Source: Altericroceibacterium spongiae (lineage in GTDB: Bacteria > Pseudomonadota > Alphaproteobacteria > Sphingomonadales > Sphingomonadaceae). From it: DNA of 64,000 bases. The DNA lies in the NCBI RefSeq assembly GCF_003610805.1, contig NZ_RAPF01000001.1, positions 496,001-560,000 of the forward strand, given 5' to 3'. The notes under the pieces were generated by a model. It was not told the origin of the DNA. It did not search any database and saw only the letters and a program-made list of their open reading frames with translations. The position numbers were made by a program, and so were the translations under genes. Shown here piece after piece: positions 17,783-26,672 of the stretch. Each line of letters begins with the position of its first letter. Within the stretch, counting starts at the first letter, position 1.

Positions 17783-18088
17783 AGGAATCTACCTGAAAGC
17801 TCTGCCCGAACGGCCGGACATTCTTTCCCTTTGTGATGCTTGGCACGCTTTTGGCATTTAATGCCTGTGCAGCATTGACAAGGATCAACGCATTCAAAGT
17901 CCTAACCGGTTCTTCCTTCATCTGCGATGAATAGACATTGCAGAAAAAGAGACAGGCCGGGACAATATTTGCACAAATAAGATCATCTCGGGCAAGTGCA
18001 AGCAGACATTCGGTCCTCCCCCCTGCTTTGCTGTCGCTTTTATTCACCTGCAAAGGGCAGAAAAGCTCCGGTTTTCCGGAGCCTTTCA
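17783..18088. other. 306-bp intergenic region before the desaturase
   Basis: No gene is seen here. It holds the promoter region of the leftward desaturase gene, including a 13-bp perfect inverted repeat GGCATTTAATGCC (17853-17865) about 71 bp upstream of the start, and the terminator of the next leftward gene at its right end. Confidence 0.6.
18061..18082 (-). terminator. Intrinsic terminator of the 18089-18706 gene
   Basis: On the minus strand GCTCCGG-AAAA-CCGGAGC (7-bp perfect stem, 18065-18082) is followed by TTTT. It lies 6 bp after the stop codon of the small membrane protein gene. Confidence 0.8.
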
Positions 18089-18706
18089 TTACATATGATA
18101 TTCGACTTTCTTCAGCAATTCACGGCGCTGGCGGCGCTGGCGGATCTGCGCCGTGCTGATGGTGAGGGGCCGGACACGCGCCCCCTTCGGCGCGCCATGA
18201 TCGAAGTGAAAACTGCGAACCGCGCCGACCGGCAGACGTTCGGGGGCATAGAATGCCACGACGACCAGATCGAGCTGATGGACATCCTTGATTGCCACAT
18301 CGGTCTCTTCATTGGCCTGCAACATCGTGCTGGCGATATCTTCGAAATGGCCCATATCGAGATATTGCCCGGTGCTGAGGCTTCCCTGTCCCATTTTTGA
18401 CCGTGGGTCCTGGCCCAGATCGTCGGGCAATTCGTGCAGATCGGTCAAAGGCAGTTCGATTTGTCGCTCACCGATATGCAGCGTCCCGATCAGGCTGGTG
18501 ACGTAAAGCGGTTCGCTGCTCATATTGGTCACAAGACAGCGGCTGCGCATCCCCCGCCCGGCGGCACGCGTGATGAGGATTGAGGATCGTCTGGTCGCCC
18601 GGAACTGGATGAACAGCAACTGGAGATAGGTTATCCACACGATGAGCATCAGGAAACTCAGCACATTGCTGGTGATGCCGCTATTTAATGAAAGCCAGTG
18701 CAGCAT
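18089..18706 (-). CDS. Membrane-anchored hypothetical protein
   Basis: ATG 18706 is chosen because it places a single hydrophobic helix at the N-terminus (NVLSFLMLIVWITYLQLLFI, about residues 10-30). The rest (205 aa in total) is a soluble domain that starts with a beta-rich section (NMSSEPLYVTSLIG, GERQIELPLTD) and ends in a basic tail (RQRRQRRELLKKVEYHM). No family is recognised. The gene is single, with its own terminator. Confidence 0.6.
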   Translation of the reverse strand: MLHWLSLNSGITSNVLSFLMLIVWITYLQLLFIQFRATRRSSILITRAAGRGMRSRCLVTNMSSEPLYVTSLIGTLHIGERQIELPLTDLHELPDDLGQDPRSKMGQGSLSTGQYLDMGHFEDIASTMLQANEETDVAIKDVHQLDLVVVAFYAPERLPVGAVRSFHFDHGAPKGARVRPLTISTAQIRQRRQRRELLKKVEYHM

Positions 18707-18841
18707 GGGTTGATGTCTTATATCTATCCTTAGGGGGGTGGGGCGAGCAGCCAGAGCCATGCTCAATCCCGGTGCCATGCCTAAAGGTGTCGCAGGGGGC
18801 AAGTCTCCGCAAGCACACCCATGTCGATTTATGCGATTTTT

Positions 18842-19759
18842 TCAGGCGATTATGTCATTCGCTTTGCCTGCGCATTCTTCATGGAGCCATTCGCGAAACA
18901 ATGCGAAGGCGCGTATTTTGTGACTGCTCTCGGGAAAAGCGAGCCAGTAACTGCGATCTTCGGGCAGAGGCCGGTTCACCGGGATAACCAGTTCACCCGC
19001 TTCCAGCTCCGGGGCGATCAGAAAACTCGGCAGCAGTGCCGCCCCGCCGCCCGCTTTGACCGATTGCGCGAGCATCAGGAAATGGCTGAGCGACGGAAGA
19101 TTCTGCATGTCGGGCGCGGAAATACCCGATAGCGCAAACCACCGGGCCCATGCGTCACGCCGGCGGGATTGCACCAGCAACGGCACTTTCAGAAGATCTT
19201 CCGCCCGGCTTATGGCATGTTCAGCCTGTAAAGCGGGAGATATGACCGGCACCACCTCTTCATGAAACAGCAGATCGTGTTCGGCACCCGGCCAGTCCGG
19301 TTTGCCGACATGAATAGCGGCATGAAAAGGCTCGCGCGGGAAATCGAAAATATCGACACGGGCCGCAATATTGACGACCAGATCGGGATGTCTCTGTGTC
19401 AGACGCGGCAAACGAGGCGCGAGCCAGCGCATCCCGAAGCCGGGCAAGACGGCCAGTTCGATAATATGTTCGGGTTCCGGGTCGATCATCCGGCCGGTGG
19501 CCCGGCGGATCGCAGCAAGGGCCGGTCCGATCTCTTCCAGATAGAGGCGCCCCGTCTCGTTCAGGGCCACACGGCGCCCGTTCCGGTCGAATAGCGGCGC
19601 ATCGAGCCATTGTTCCAGATTGGAAATATGGCGGCTGACCGCACTCTGGGTCAGTTGCAGCGCTGCACCGGCGCGCGTGAAAGAGCCGAGCTGGGCCGCC
19701 ATTTCGAAACAATGCAGCATCGCCATGGGCGGCAATCCGCGCCGGTCATCGATCTTCAT
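18842..19759 (-). CDS. LysR-family regulator next to astDB
   Basis: This 305-aa regulator has an N-terminal winged helix-turn-helix (residues 9-68; FTRAGAALQLTQSAVSRHIS) and a LysR substrate-binding domain of the GcvA type. It is transcribed away from astD-astB with a shared intergenic region of about 140 bp that carries a dyad. By position it is the likely regulator of arginine succinyltransferase-pathway genes. Enteric bacteria regulate ast differently, so this is inference. Confidence 0.87.
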   Translation of the reverse strand: MKIDDRRGLPPMAMLHCFEMAAQLGSFTRAGAALQLTQSAVSRHISNLEQWLDAPLFDRNGRRVALNETGRLYLEEIGPALAAIRRATGRMIDPEPEHIIELAVLPGFGMRWLAPRLPRLTQRHPDLVVNIAARVDIFDFPREPFHAAIHVGKPDWPGAEHDLLFHEEVVPVISPALQAEHAISRAEDLLKVPLLVQSRRRDAWARWFALSGISAPDMQNLPSLSHFLMLAQSVKAGGGAALLPSFLIAPELEAGELVIPVNRPLPEDRSYWLAFPESSHKIRAFALFREWLHEECAGKANDIIA

Positions 19760-19769
19760 CTGAAAAGCT

Positions 19770-19791
19770 CATGAGTAAATGCCTATTCATG
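19770..19791. promoter_or_regulatory. Candidate LysR binding dyad
   Basis: CATGA-N12-TCATG is a perfect 5-bp dyad starting 11 bp upstream of the LysR start codon, in the divergent region before astD. Its position and gapped symmetry are typical of LysR-type recognition sites. Confidence 0.45.
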
Positions 19792-19898
19792 GGGTTTATA
19801 AGCCTTTCAAAATCGGAAATCATAACAAAAATAGATAAAGGTGAAGCGGGTGAGTATTCCCGCCATGCCCTTTGCGCCCGTCTGAAGGAGAAGTCCGC

Positions 19899-21326
19899 AT
19901 GACATCGACAATGCAATCCACCTGCCCCGCCACCGGAGAGATCGTGTGGGAAGGCGTGGAAGACGATGCCGCCAGTGTGAACCGCCGGCTCAGCGCCGCG
20001 CGCCGGGCCTTCGAGGGCTGGGCTGACACGTCTCCTGATCGGCGTGTAGCGATCCTGCGCGCCTATGCCGAGAAATTGCGGGACCATGCAGAAGATGTGG
20101 CGAGAACTATCGCCCGGGAAACAGGAAAGCCCTTGTGGGAAGCCCGGCAGGAAGCCGGTTCCATGGCCGGGAAAGTGGATATTTCGATCCGGGCACAGGC
20201 GGAAAGGGCCGGGTTCCGGACCGATGAACAGCCTTTCGGGCAGGCGGTTCTGCGCCACCAGCCGCATGGTGTGATGGCAGTGCTCGGCCCCTATAACTTT
20301 CCGGGCCATCTGCCCAACGGCCATATCGTGCCGGCATTGCTGGCCGGCAATGCCATTGTTTTCAAGCCTTCCGAACAGACACCTGCAACGGGTGAGCTGA
20401 TTCGCTCTCTGCTGAGCGAAGCCGGGCTGCCCGACAATGTTCTGTCCGTGGTGCAGGGCGGTCGTGAAACAGGCGCTGCGCTGATCGGCGGAGAGATTGA
20501 CGGGTTGCTGTTCACCGGTTCGGCTGCGACCGGAATGGTTCTGCGACGGGCTATGGTGGAGCGTCCGCATGTTATCATGGCGCTCGAACTCGGTGGCAAT
20601 AATCCGATTATCGCCTGGGATGGCGATCCGGTGGCGGCGGCTTCGATTATCGCTCAGTCAGCCTTTATCACGGCCGGGCAGCGCTGTTCCTGCGCGCGCC
20701 GTCTGATCGTGCCCGAAGGCCCGGCGGGGGAGCGTATCGTCGAAGCTGTTACCGCTCTTGCCGCGCGGATGCGCATGGAGCGATGGGATGCGGAGCCCGA
20801 ACCGACATTCGGTTCGCTCATTTCCGCCGGGGCGGCTCGCTATGCGCGTGAAGAAGTGGCCAGACTGACCGGTCTCGGTGCCCGCACCCTGCTTGCCGAA
20901 CAGCGCGACGATGGCCTGTCCGAAGCTTTCATGGCGCCGGTGATTCTCGATGTGACCGGGATAGATGTTCCGGATCGGGAAATTTTCGCGCCCGTGCTTC
21001 AGATACAGCGTGTGCCCGATTTTGCTGCTGCGATAAAGATGGCGAATGCAACCGCTTTCGGCCTCTCGGCAGGGCTGGTTTCCGAAGATGCGGCTTTGTG
21101 GCAGCATTATCTGTCACGGGCGAGGGCAGGGGTGATTAACTGGAACCGCCCGACTACGGGGGCCAGCGGAGCCATGCCCTTCGGCGGTCTGGGCAATTCG
21201 GGTAATCACCGTCCCAGCGCCTATTATGCAGCCGATTACTGCGCCTATCCGGTGGCCAGTTTCGAAGCGGGCGAACTGGCCGATCTGTCCGGCCAGATCA
21301 AAGGGCTGGCACCCGCCGCGTCCTGA
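19899..21326 (+). CDS. astD: Succinylglutamate-semialdehyde dehydrogenase
   Basis: This 475-aa NAD-dependent aldehyde dehydrogenase oxidises N-succinylglutamate semialdehyde to N-succinylglutamate in the arginine succinyltransferase pathway. ATG 19899 is chosen because GAAGGAG precedes it at good spacing. Visible are the Asn of the active site in GPYNFPGHLPNGHI, the GS(A)ATG cofactor loop, the catalytic Glu in ELGGNNP and the catalytic Cys in GQRCSCARRL. The ending NSGNHRPSAYYAADYCAYPV is characteristic of AstD. It is followed by astB after 35 bp. The rest of the pathway (astC, astA, astE) is not in the window. Confidence 0.92.
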   Translation: MTSTMQSTCPATGEIVWEGVEDDAASVNRRLSAARRAFEGWADTSPDRRVAILRAYAEKLRDHAEDVARTIARETGKPLWEARQEAGSMAGKVDISIRAQAERAGFRTDEQPFGQAVLRHQPHGVMAVLGPYNFPGHLPNGHIVPALLAGNAIVFKPSEQTPATGELIRSLLSEAGLPDNVLSVVQGGRETGAALIGGEIDGLLFTGSAATGMVLRRAMVERPHVIMALELGGNNPIIAWDGDPVAAASIIAQSAFITAGQRCSCARRLIVPEGPAGERIVEAVTALAARMRMERWDAEPEPTFGSLISAGAARYAREEVARLTGLGARTLLAEQRDDGLSEAFMAPVILDVTGIDVPDREIFAPVLQIQRVPDFAAAIKMANATAFGLSAGLVSEDAALWQHYLSRARAGVINWNRPTTGASGAMPFGGLGNSGNHRPSAYYAADYCAYPVASFEAGELADLSGQIKGLAPAAS

Positions 21327-21361
21327 AGTGCCTGCCATTCTGAAGAGGAGTTCGCTCGCTT

Positions 21362-22654
21362 ATGCGTGAAATTAATTTCGACGGGCTGATAGGGCCGAGC
21401 CACAATTATGCCGGGCTGTCTCTGGGCAATATTGCATCGTCCAGAAATGCCGGGGAAGTTTCCGCACCGCGCGCCGCTGCTTTACAGGGGCTCGGCAAAA
21501 TGCGGCACATGCTCTCTCTGGGCATTACGCAGGGTCTGTTCCTGCCCCATGATCGCCCGGATACGGACTGGCTGCGGCAACTCGGCTTTGCCGGCGATGA
21601 CGATGCTGTCTGCCGTGAAACATGGGAGCGTGAGCCTGCTCTGCTGCGGAACGCCTTGTCCGCCTCGGCAATGTGGACAGCCAATGCCGCAACGGTTTCA
21701 CCGGCGCCCGATACGGCGGATGGCCGGTGCCATCTGACGGTGGCCAATCTTTCCACCATGCTTCATCGCAGCATTGAACACGGCGAGACCCTGCGGCAAT
21801 TGCAGCTGGCGTTTGGCGATGATCGCTATTTCGTGGTCCACCCCGCTTTACCGGCCGGTCTCGGCGATGAAGGCGCGGCGAATTTCATGCGGATGGGGAG
21901 CAGCCATGCCGACCGCAGCCTGGAACTTTTCGTTTATGGAGAGCGCCCGGCACAGCAGGCCTTTCCAGCCCGTCAGCACCGTGCGGCCAGCGCTGCTGTG
22001 GCGCGTCGCCATGGCGTAAGCGATGCGGATCTCGCGCTTGTCCGGCAAAGCGACGAAGCTGTGGCTGCGGGCGCGTTCCATAACGATGTGGTGGCTGTGG
22101 CCAATGAGAATGTGCTGTTCGCCCATGAACAGGCCTTTGCCGATCGCGATGCCGTTTATCGCCGGATTGCGGAGCGTGTCCCCGATGCCGTTATCGTCGA
22201 GGCGCCGCGCGAGCGGGTGAGCCTCGAAGCGGCGGTCGGCTCCTATCTCTTCAATTCGCAACTGGTGACGCTGGGCGAGGGGGGCATGGCGCTGATTCTG
22301 CCACAGGAAGCGCGCGATACACCCGAAGTCTGGGCATGGTTGCAGGAGGTGCAGGCAGCGGACAATCCTATCCGCCGGCTCGATATCGTCAATGTGCGCG
22401 AATCGATGCGCAATGGCGGCGGCCCTGCCTGTCTGCGCCTGCGTCTGGCTGTGAGTGAAGAAGCCTGCGCCGCAATAGACAGCCGTTTCCTGCTCGATGA
22501 GCGACGCTGCGACCGTATCGAAGCGGTGATCGAACGGCACTGGCCGGAACGCATCGCGCCGGACGATCTCGGCGAAGCGGATCTGTGGCATCAGTGCCGT
22601 GAAGCGCGCGAAACCTTGCTGGCAGCGCTGGATTTTCCGGCAGGCATCCTGTGA
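21362..22654 (+). CDS. astB: N-succinylarginine dihydrolase
   Basis: This 430-aa enzyme cleaves succinylarginine to succinylornithine, CO2 and ammonia. It belongs to the pentein (amidinotransferase) fold. The N-terminus (INFDGLIGPSHNYAGLSLGN) and the C-terminal NGGGPACLRLRL with the catalytic Cys are diagnostic. A His in VGAFHNDVVAVAN and a Glu in LPAGLGDEGAANFMR are probable catalytic partners. It lies directly downstream of astD with GAAGAGGAG upstream. Confidence 0.93.
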   Translation: MREINFDGLIGPSHNYAGLSLGNIASSRNAGEVSAPRAAALQGLGKMRHMLSLGITQGLFLPHDRPDTDWLRQLGFAGDDDAVCRETWEREPALLRNALSASAMWTANAATVSPAPDTADGRCHLTVANLSTMLHRSIEHGETLRQLQLAFGDDRYFVVHPALPAGLGDEGAANFMRMGSSHADRSLELFVYGERPAQQAFPARQHRAASAAVARRHGVSDADLALVRQSDEAVAAGAFHNDVVAVANENVLFAHEQAFADRDAVYRRIAERVPDAVIVEAPRERVSLEAAVGSYLFNSQLVTLGEGGMALILPQEARDTPEVWAWLQEVQAADNPIRRLDIVNVRESMRNGGGPACLRLRLAVSEEACAAIDSRFLLDERRCDRIEAVIERHWPERIAPDDLGEADLWHQCREARETLLAALDFPAGIL

Positions 22655-22715
22655 TCGTGGCTGCGCAGCTTCTCTGTCTCAACAGCCAACAGAGCCGCTC
22701 GCTTGTGGGAATATC

Positions 22716-25055
22716 CTATTCGCGACGATCGTCATGCAATCCCGGTTCGGCATGCGCTTCCTGAACGGCAGCATAGCCTGCAGCTTGCAGTTTCCGAATA
22801 TTTTTCAGGGAAAAATCGTAATCGGATGACGGGGATTCCTGCTTCTTTCGTGCAAATCGCGTGATGGTTGTCGCCCCCTCATCTCCCATAAGCTGAATAT
22901 ATCTGGGAATATTCCGCACCTTGGCAGCCTCGGCAGGATCGAGACGACTGACGAGGTGGCCGACCAGCTTTCGATAGGCCGCAATCGTTTCGCGATGGCG
23001 CAGGTCGCTTCTGATGCTTTCCGTATAAACGATTTCTTCCCGCCGCAGCAGGACTTCCATCATATTGGCGGGCAGCGGACTGTCCCCGGCGAACAGGTCG
23101 ACCACAAACACCCGTTTCCCATCCGGTCCGCAACGCTCGATCAGAATGTCGAGGGGAGAATTGCTGACAATGCCGCCATCCCAATAGGCTTTGCCGTCGA
23201 TATTCGTCCAGGGAAAGCCCGGTGGAAGGCTGCCGCTGGCGAGAATGTGATCCGGGGTAAGATCGTCCACATAGCTGTCGAACAAATCGAGCTCAGCCGT
23301 TGCCACATTCACGGCGCTGAGCAGCAGGCGGACCGGGCTGCGCTTCAAAGCGGCGAAATCGACATATTTTGCGAGAAGCTGTTTCACCGGTGCGGTGTCG
23401 TAAAAACTCGTCCAGTTGAAAGGCGGGCCGTTGAGCGCAGCGAAAGGCTGCATCCAGCGGGGCTGAAAGAAATTGGGCACGCCCAGTGTGAGAATTTGCA
23501 ATGCGGACAAAGCCTGCTCGCCACCTGCGAACGGCACGTCCGGCGTGAGAACGGATAATTCGCTCCAGAACGCGTCGAGCGCCGATGCGGCATCGCGCGG
23601 GTGGCTGGCAATGATCGCTCCGTTAAAGGCGCCGATAGATACGCCGGCGACGATATCGGGAAATATCTCCATTTCTTCGAGTGCCTTGACCACGCCGCAT
23701 TCGAAAGCGCCGAGCGCACCGCCTCCCTGAAGAACAAGCGCGGTCTGTGTCGGTGTATGGTCGAGCTTGAAGGTCGGGTCTTTCAGCCGGTCCCTGACCG
23801 AGCCGATATTGAACCGATGCCGGATCATGCTTTCGATACGGCGGGTTTCGTCGACAGGCCGGCCCATGGAAAGCAGGGCACGCGGAATATCGTTCCTGAG
23901 ATAGAACAGGGCGAAAGATTTGCTTTCGATGGCTCCGCGGCTGATCCGGTCCTGTGTTTCCCTGGGCCAGCCGAGCATATTGAAGCCGATATCCCCGATT
24001 TCGCAGAAGAAATAGGAAACCTCATCATAAGGCAGACGTCGCCCGATCATATTCCTGGCCGCAAGGCGACCCTGTTTTCCGGCATTGTCCCAATGTTCGA
24101 TATGGCGGCGGCTGGCAAAAACCGGATCGTAGAAAGCAACCACATCGCCTGCGGCGAATATTTCGGGCACATTGGTGTTGAGAAGCGCATCCACTACGAT
24201 GCGCCCGTCTTTCAGAGCGATATTGCTGCCGCGCAAAAAGTCGCTCGCCGGTTCAACTCCGATGCTGACGATAGCGAGATCGCAGCGAAGCTTTCTCCCG
24301 GAAACGGTTTCGACGCCCTCAACGCATTCGGAACCGTGAAAGGCGGCCGCCCTATCGTTCAGCAAAACCGTGACGCCGCGACTTTCGACATAGGTCTGGA
24401 AATAATCGGAAAGTGCGGTGGATTCGATATAGGGCAGAAGCCGGGGGCCTTCCTCGACAATCGTGACGTCGATGCCCAGCTCGACCAGCGTCATGGCCGT
24501 TTCCATTCCCAGGAAGCTGCCGCCCAGAATTACGGCATGGCGAGTGCGGGCAGTGTCGCTTCGGATCGCACTGGCATCGTTGACATTGCGCAGCGTATGA
24601 ATGCCGCTGAGATCCGCTCCGGGGATGAGAAGGCGTTTCGGGTTTGCTCCGGTTGCGATCAGGAGCTTGCCGTAATGAATCTGTTCACCCTTCGCGGTCG
24701 CCACGGTCCGGTTCTCCGTGTCGACCGAAACCACTGTTGTATCGAGCTGCAGATCGATCGCTTTGTCACGATAGAATTTTTCGGAATGGATGAAAATCCG
24801 CTCTTCAATATCGGCAAGCAGCATCTTTTTGGACAAAGGCGGCCGATGATACGGGCGAACCGATTCCTGAGATAATATAAGGACAGACCCCGCTGCGCCT
24901 TCCGCCCGCAGCGTTTCGGCGGCGAACGCACTGGCGATACCTCCGCCGATCAGCAGAAAATCGATATGCTGCGAGGTTGCCTGCAGCGTGTCGACAGAGC
25001 CTGCCTGTTCCGTGGAGGCGTTTTGACCCGATCTGCGCCTGTGTCCGGAAATCAT
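22716..25055 (-). CDS. Fusion of FAD/NAD(P)H reductase and patatin-like phospholipase
   Basis: One open frame of 779 aa carries two enzymes. Residues about 30-410 are a pyridine nucleotide-disulphide oxidoreductase of the ferredoxin-reductase/AIF type: LLIGGGIASAFAAETLR (FAD), ATGANPKRLL, ILGGSFLGMETA (NAD binding) and FAAGDVVAFYD. Residues about 440-740 are a patatin hydrolase with oxyanion motif LQGGGALGAFECGV, nucleophile elbow GVSIGAFNGA and catalytic Asp in YWDGGIVSNSP. There is no signal peptide. The join is continuous, with no frame break or low-complexity linker. It could couple lipid hydrolysis to a redox step, possibly in storage-polymer or membrane-lipid turnover, but that is inference. 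A start at the second Met-free N-terminal stretch cannot be excluded. Confidence 0.85.
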   Translation of the reverse strand: MISGHRRRSGQNASTEQAGSVDTLQATSQHIDFLLIGGGIASAFAAETLRAEGAAGSVLILSQESVRPYHRPPLSKKMLLADIEERIFIHSEKFYRDKAIDLQLDTTVVSVDTENRTVATAKGEQIHYGKLLIATGANPKRLLIPGADLSGIHTLRNVNDASAIRSDTARTRHAVILGGSFLGMETAMTLVELGIDVTIVEEGPRLLPYIESTALSDYFQTYVESRGVTVLLNDRAAAFHGSECVEGVETVSGRKLRCDLAIVSIGVEPASDFLRGSNIALKDGRIVVDALLNTNVPEIFAAGDVVAFYDPVFASRRHIEHWDNAGKQGRLAARNMIGRRLPYDEVSYFFCEIGDIGFNMLGWPRETQDRISRGAIESKSFALFYLRNDIPRALLSMGRPVDETRRIESMIRHRFNIGSVRDRLKDPTFKLDHTPTQTALVLQGGGALGAFECGVVKALEEMEIFPDIVAGVSIGAFNGAIIASHPRDAASALDAFWSELSVLTPDVPFAGGEQALSALQILTLGVPNFFQPRWMQPFAALNGPPFNWTSFYDTAPVKQLLAKYVDFAALKRSPVRLLLSAVNVATAELDLFDSYVDDLTPDHILASGSLPPGFPWTNIDGKAYWDGGIVSNSPLDILIERCGPDGKRVFVVDLFAGDSPLPANMMEVLLRREEIVYTESIRSDLRHRETIAAYRKLVGHLVSRLDPAEAAKVRNIPRYIQLMGDEGATTITRFARKKQESPSSDYDFSLKNIRKLQAAGYAAVQEAHAEPGLHDDRRE

Positions 25056-25710
25056 GAGGCCAATTTACAGCTAGTCTGGAACTGCACCATGCGCGCTTTC
25101 TCCGTTATCGGCGGTGCTGGCAGCGCGACTTGACGGTTCTGATAGCCAAACTGCCGTTTGCCCGGTTTGTCCCCATAAAATGGATCACATATGGCAAAAT
25201 CTTCTGCGGCCATCGGGTTCCACAAGCGGGAATTGCTTACGAACCATGCGCCGCAGGGGAGGACTATCCGCCATTACCTGACAACGCAGACACTCCAATA
25301 CCTCCAACCCGAAGTACAGAGCATTTTCGAATTGGATCGAGCGTGAGGCCGCGAAGGTAAGTGGCGCGATCGTCGTGGGGCTGCGCGCCTGAACCCCTTA
25401 GTCGCCGCTATTCGCCGGTGGAGGTGTGGGCTGCCGGGCCGAAGACGGCGAAACCGAGAACTCTACCTACGCCATAGTCCTCTAAAATGGCCGACGCCTC
25501 ATATCGCACACGCACGTGCTCAGCTGGTCAGCTGGGTTGCAGCGGAGATCAGTTCCAGTGCCTGAACCAGTCTCCGAAACAAGGTGCGGCGAGTGAGCGC
25601 CGCAGCCCCACTCGAAAGAACGCTGCGACGATCTTGAACGACGGCCGTTGGAGAAGTATTTTGCGACTAAGCCGCACAACACGCCCCGGGTCCGGTCAGA
25701 ACCTCAAACC
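25056..25710. other. 655-bp region without an intact gene
   Basis: No intact gene is supported. The left part holds a probable integrase remnant (25191-25392). The remainder, 25393-25710, has only short frames with no recognisable features. Confidence 0.5.
25191..25392 (+). pseudogene. Possible frameshifted remnant of a phage-type integrase C-terminus
   Basis: A 51-codon frame from ATG 25191 ends NHAPQGRTIRHYLTTQTLQ..., recalling the catalytic His/Arg...His-x-Tyr end of tyrosine recombinases. After its stop at 25346 a neighbouring frame continues with IEREAAKVSGAIVVGLRA to 25392, the sort of tail expected after that region. This suggests a broken, frameshifted relic. The match is by eye only and the piece is short. 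Confidence 0.35.
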
Positions 25711-26091
25711 TTAGGCGGCGCCTCCGGTCAGATCCTCAGCCAGCATCAGCGCGTTGCCGTCAGCGTCGTAGAATGTTGCGGTTTTGACCATTCCCTCAAC
25801 AACATCCGTTTCGCCATCAAATCGGACATCGGCCTGTTCCAGTTTCTGCCGAGAAGAATCCAGGTCTGCGACTCCGAAGACTGGTACGCAGTTGCCGGGC
25901 GCAGGCTTTGTGTGCTCGCCAAAGCCAATGGTAACACCGGGCGTGTTCGTCCGAAGTTCTGACCAGCCTGCGTCATCAGCATGGTAGAGCACCTCAAATC
26001 CCAGCATGGTTTTGTACCACTCCGCGCTCGCACGGCGATCTTTGACCGACATGGCAATCGTGATGGTGTGATCTACGGAAACGAGTGACAT
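25711..26091 (-). CDS. VOC/glyoxalase superfamily protein
   Basis: This 126-aa protein of the vicinal oxygen chelate fold has two beta-alpha-beta-beta-beta units (VDHTITIAMSVKDRRASAEWY at the start; ATFYDADGNALMLAEDL at the end). The metal ligand positions His8 and Glu near the C-terminus are present. The substrate is unknown. It is divergent from the HxlR-type regulator (38 bp between starts), a common pairing for small stress or detoxification genes. Confidence 0.85.
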   Translation of the reverse strand: MSLVSVDHTITIAMSVKDRRASAEWYKTMLGFEVLYHADDAGWSELRTNTPGVTIGFGEHTKPAPGNCVPVFGVADLDSSRQKLEQADVRFDGETDVVEGMVKTATFYDADGNALMLAEDLTGGAA

Positions 26092-26129
26092 GGCTTTCCT
26101 TTCGATTGAAAATATACTAACTATACTTT

Positions 26130-26672
26130 ATGGACATTAATTTGCTTGTCAACATCACTTCGCGGGCTTGGGCAATGCCCATACTATCGAGGCTGCATTC
26201 AGGCGTCGCCGGACGGCAAGCGCCGCTGCTGGCTGCGACCGGCGCAAGCAGGACCGCCTTCGCGCAAAGTATGGATCACTTGATTGACCTTGGCCTGATT
26301 GAGCGAAACCCTGGCTACGGTCATCCATTGCGCCCGGAATTCCGGCTCACACAGTTGGGGAGGGCAGTCGCAGTCATCGCCAATAAGATTGAGGATGTCT
26401 CTGCAGAGGACGATCAGCCCTTACTGCGTCGGTCATGGACTTTGCCGATTTTAACGTCGCTCCATACACCAAGCCATTTCAGCGACATCAAGCGAAACCT
26501 GCCCACGATAACAGATCGGGCATTGTCGCAGTCATTGAAGTCAATGGAAGCAAGAAGCTGGGTGTGTAGGCGCGTCGATGGAGCCGCTCGCCCGCCTAAG
26601 CCTGTCTATTGTGCTGTGAATACTGGAGGCCTGATAAGTCAGGTCACTGCGCCGGAAGTCAACTTCACTTAG
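26130..26672 (+). CDS. HxlR-type regulator with two winged-helix units
   Basis: This 180-aa protein contains two HxlR-like winged helices in tandem: residues about 10-88 (RAWAMPILSRLHSG, then SRTAFAQSMDHLIDLGLIERNP) and about 98-165 (RSWTLPILTSLHTPSHFSDI, TDRALSQSLKSMEARSWVCR). Most HxlR proteins carry one unit of about 110 aa and dimerise, so this may act as a monomeric pseudo-dimer. It is divergent from the VOC gene. The 38-bp gap holds a TATACT direct repeat (TATACTAACTATACTT), a possible operator. Confidence 0.78.
   Translation: MDINLLVNITSRAWAMPILSRLHSGVAGRQAPLLAATGASRTAFAQSMDHLIDLGLIERNPGYGHPLRPEFRLTQLGRAVAVIANKIEDVSAEDDQPLLRRSWTLPILTSLHTPSHFSDIKRNLPTITDRALSQSLKSMEARSWVCRRVDGAARPPKPVYCAVNTGGLISQVTAPEVNFT

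Noticed and set aside
23601-24875. 424-aa plus-strand frame inside the reductase-patatin gene
   Set aside because: It is antisense to well-conserved FAD, NAD and patatin motifs.
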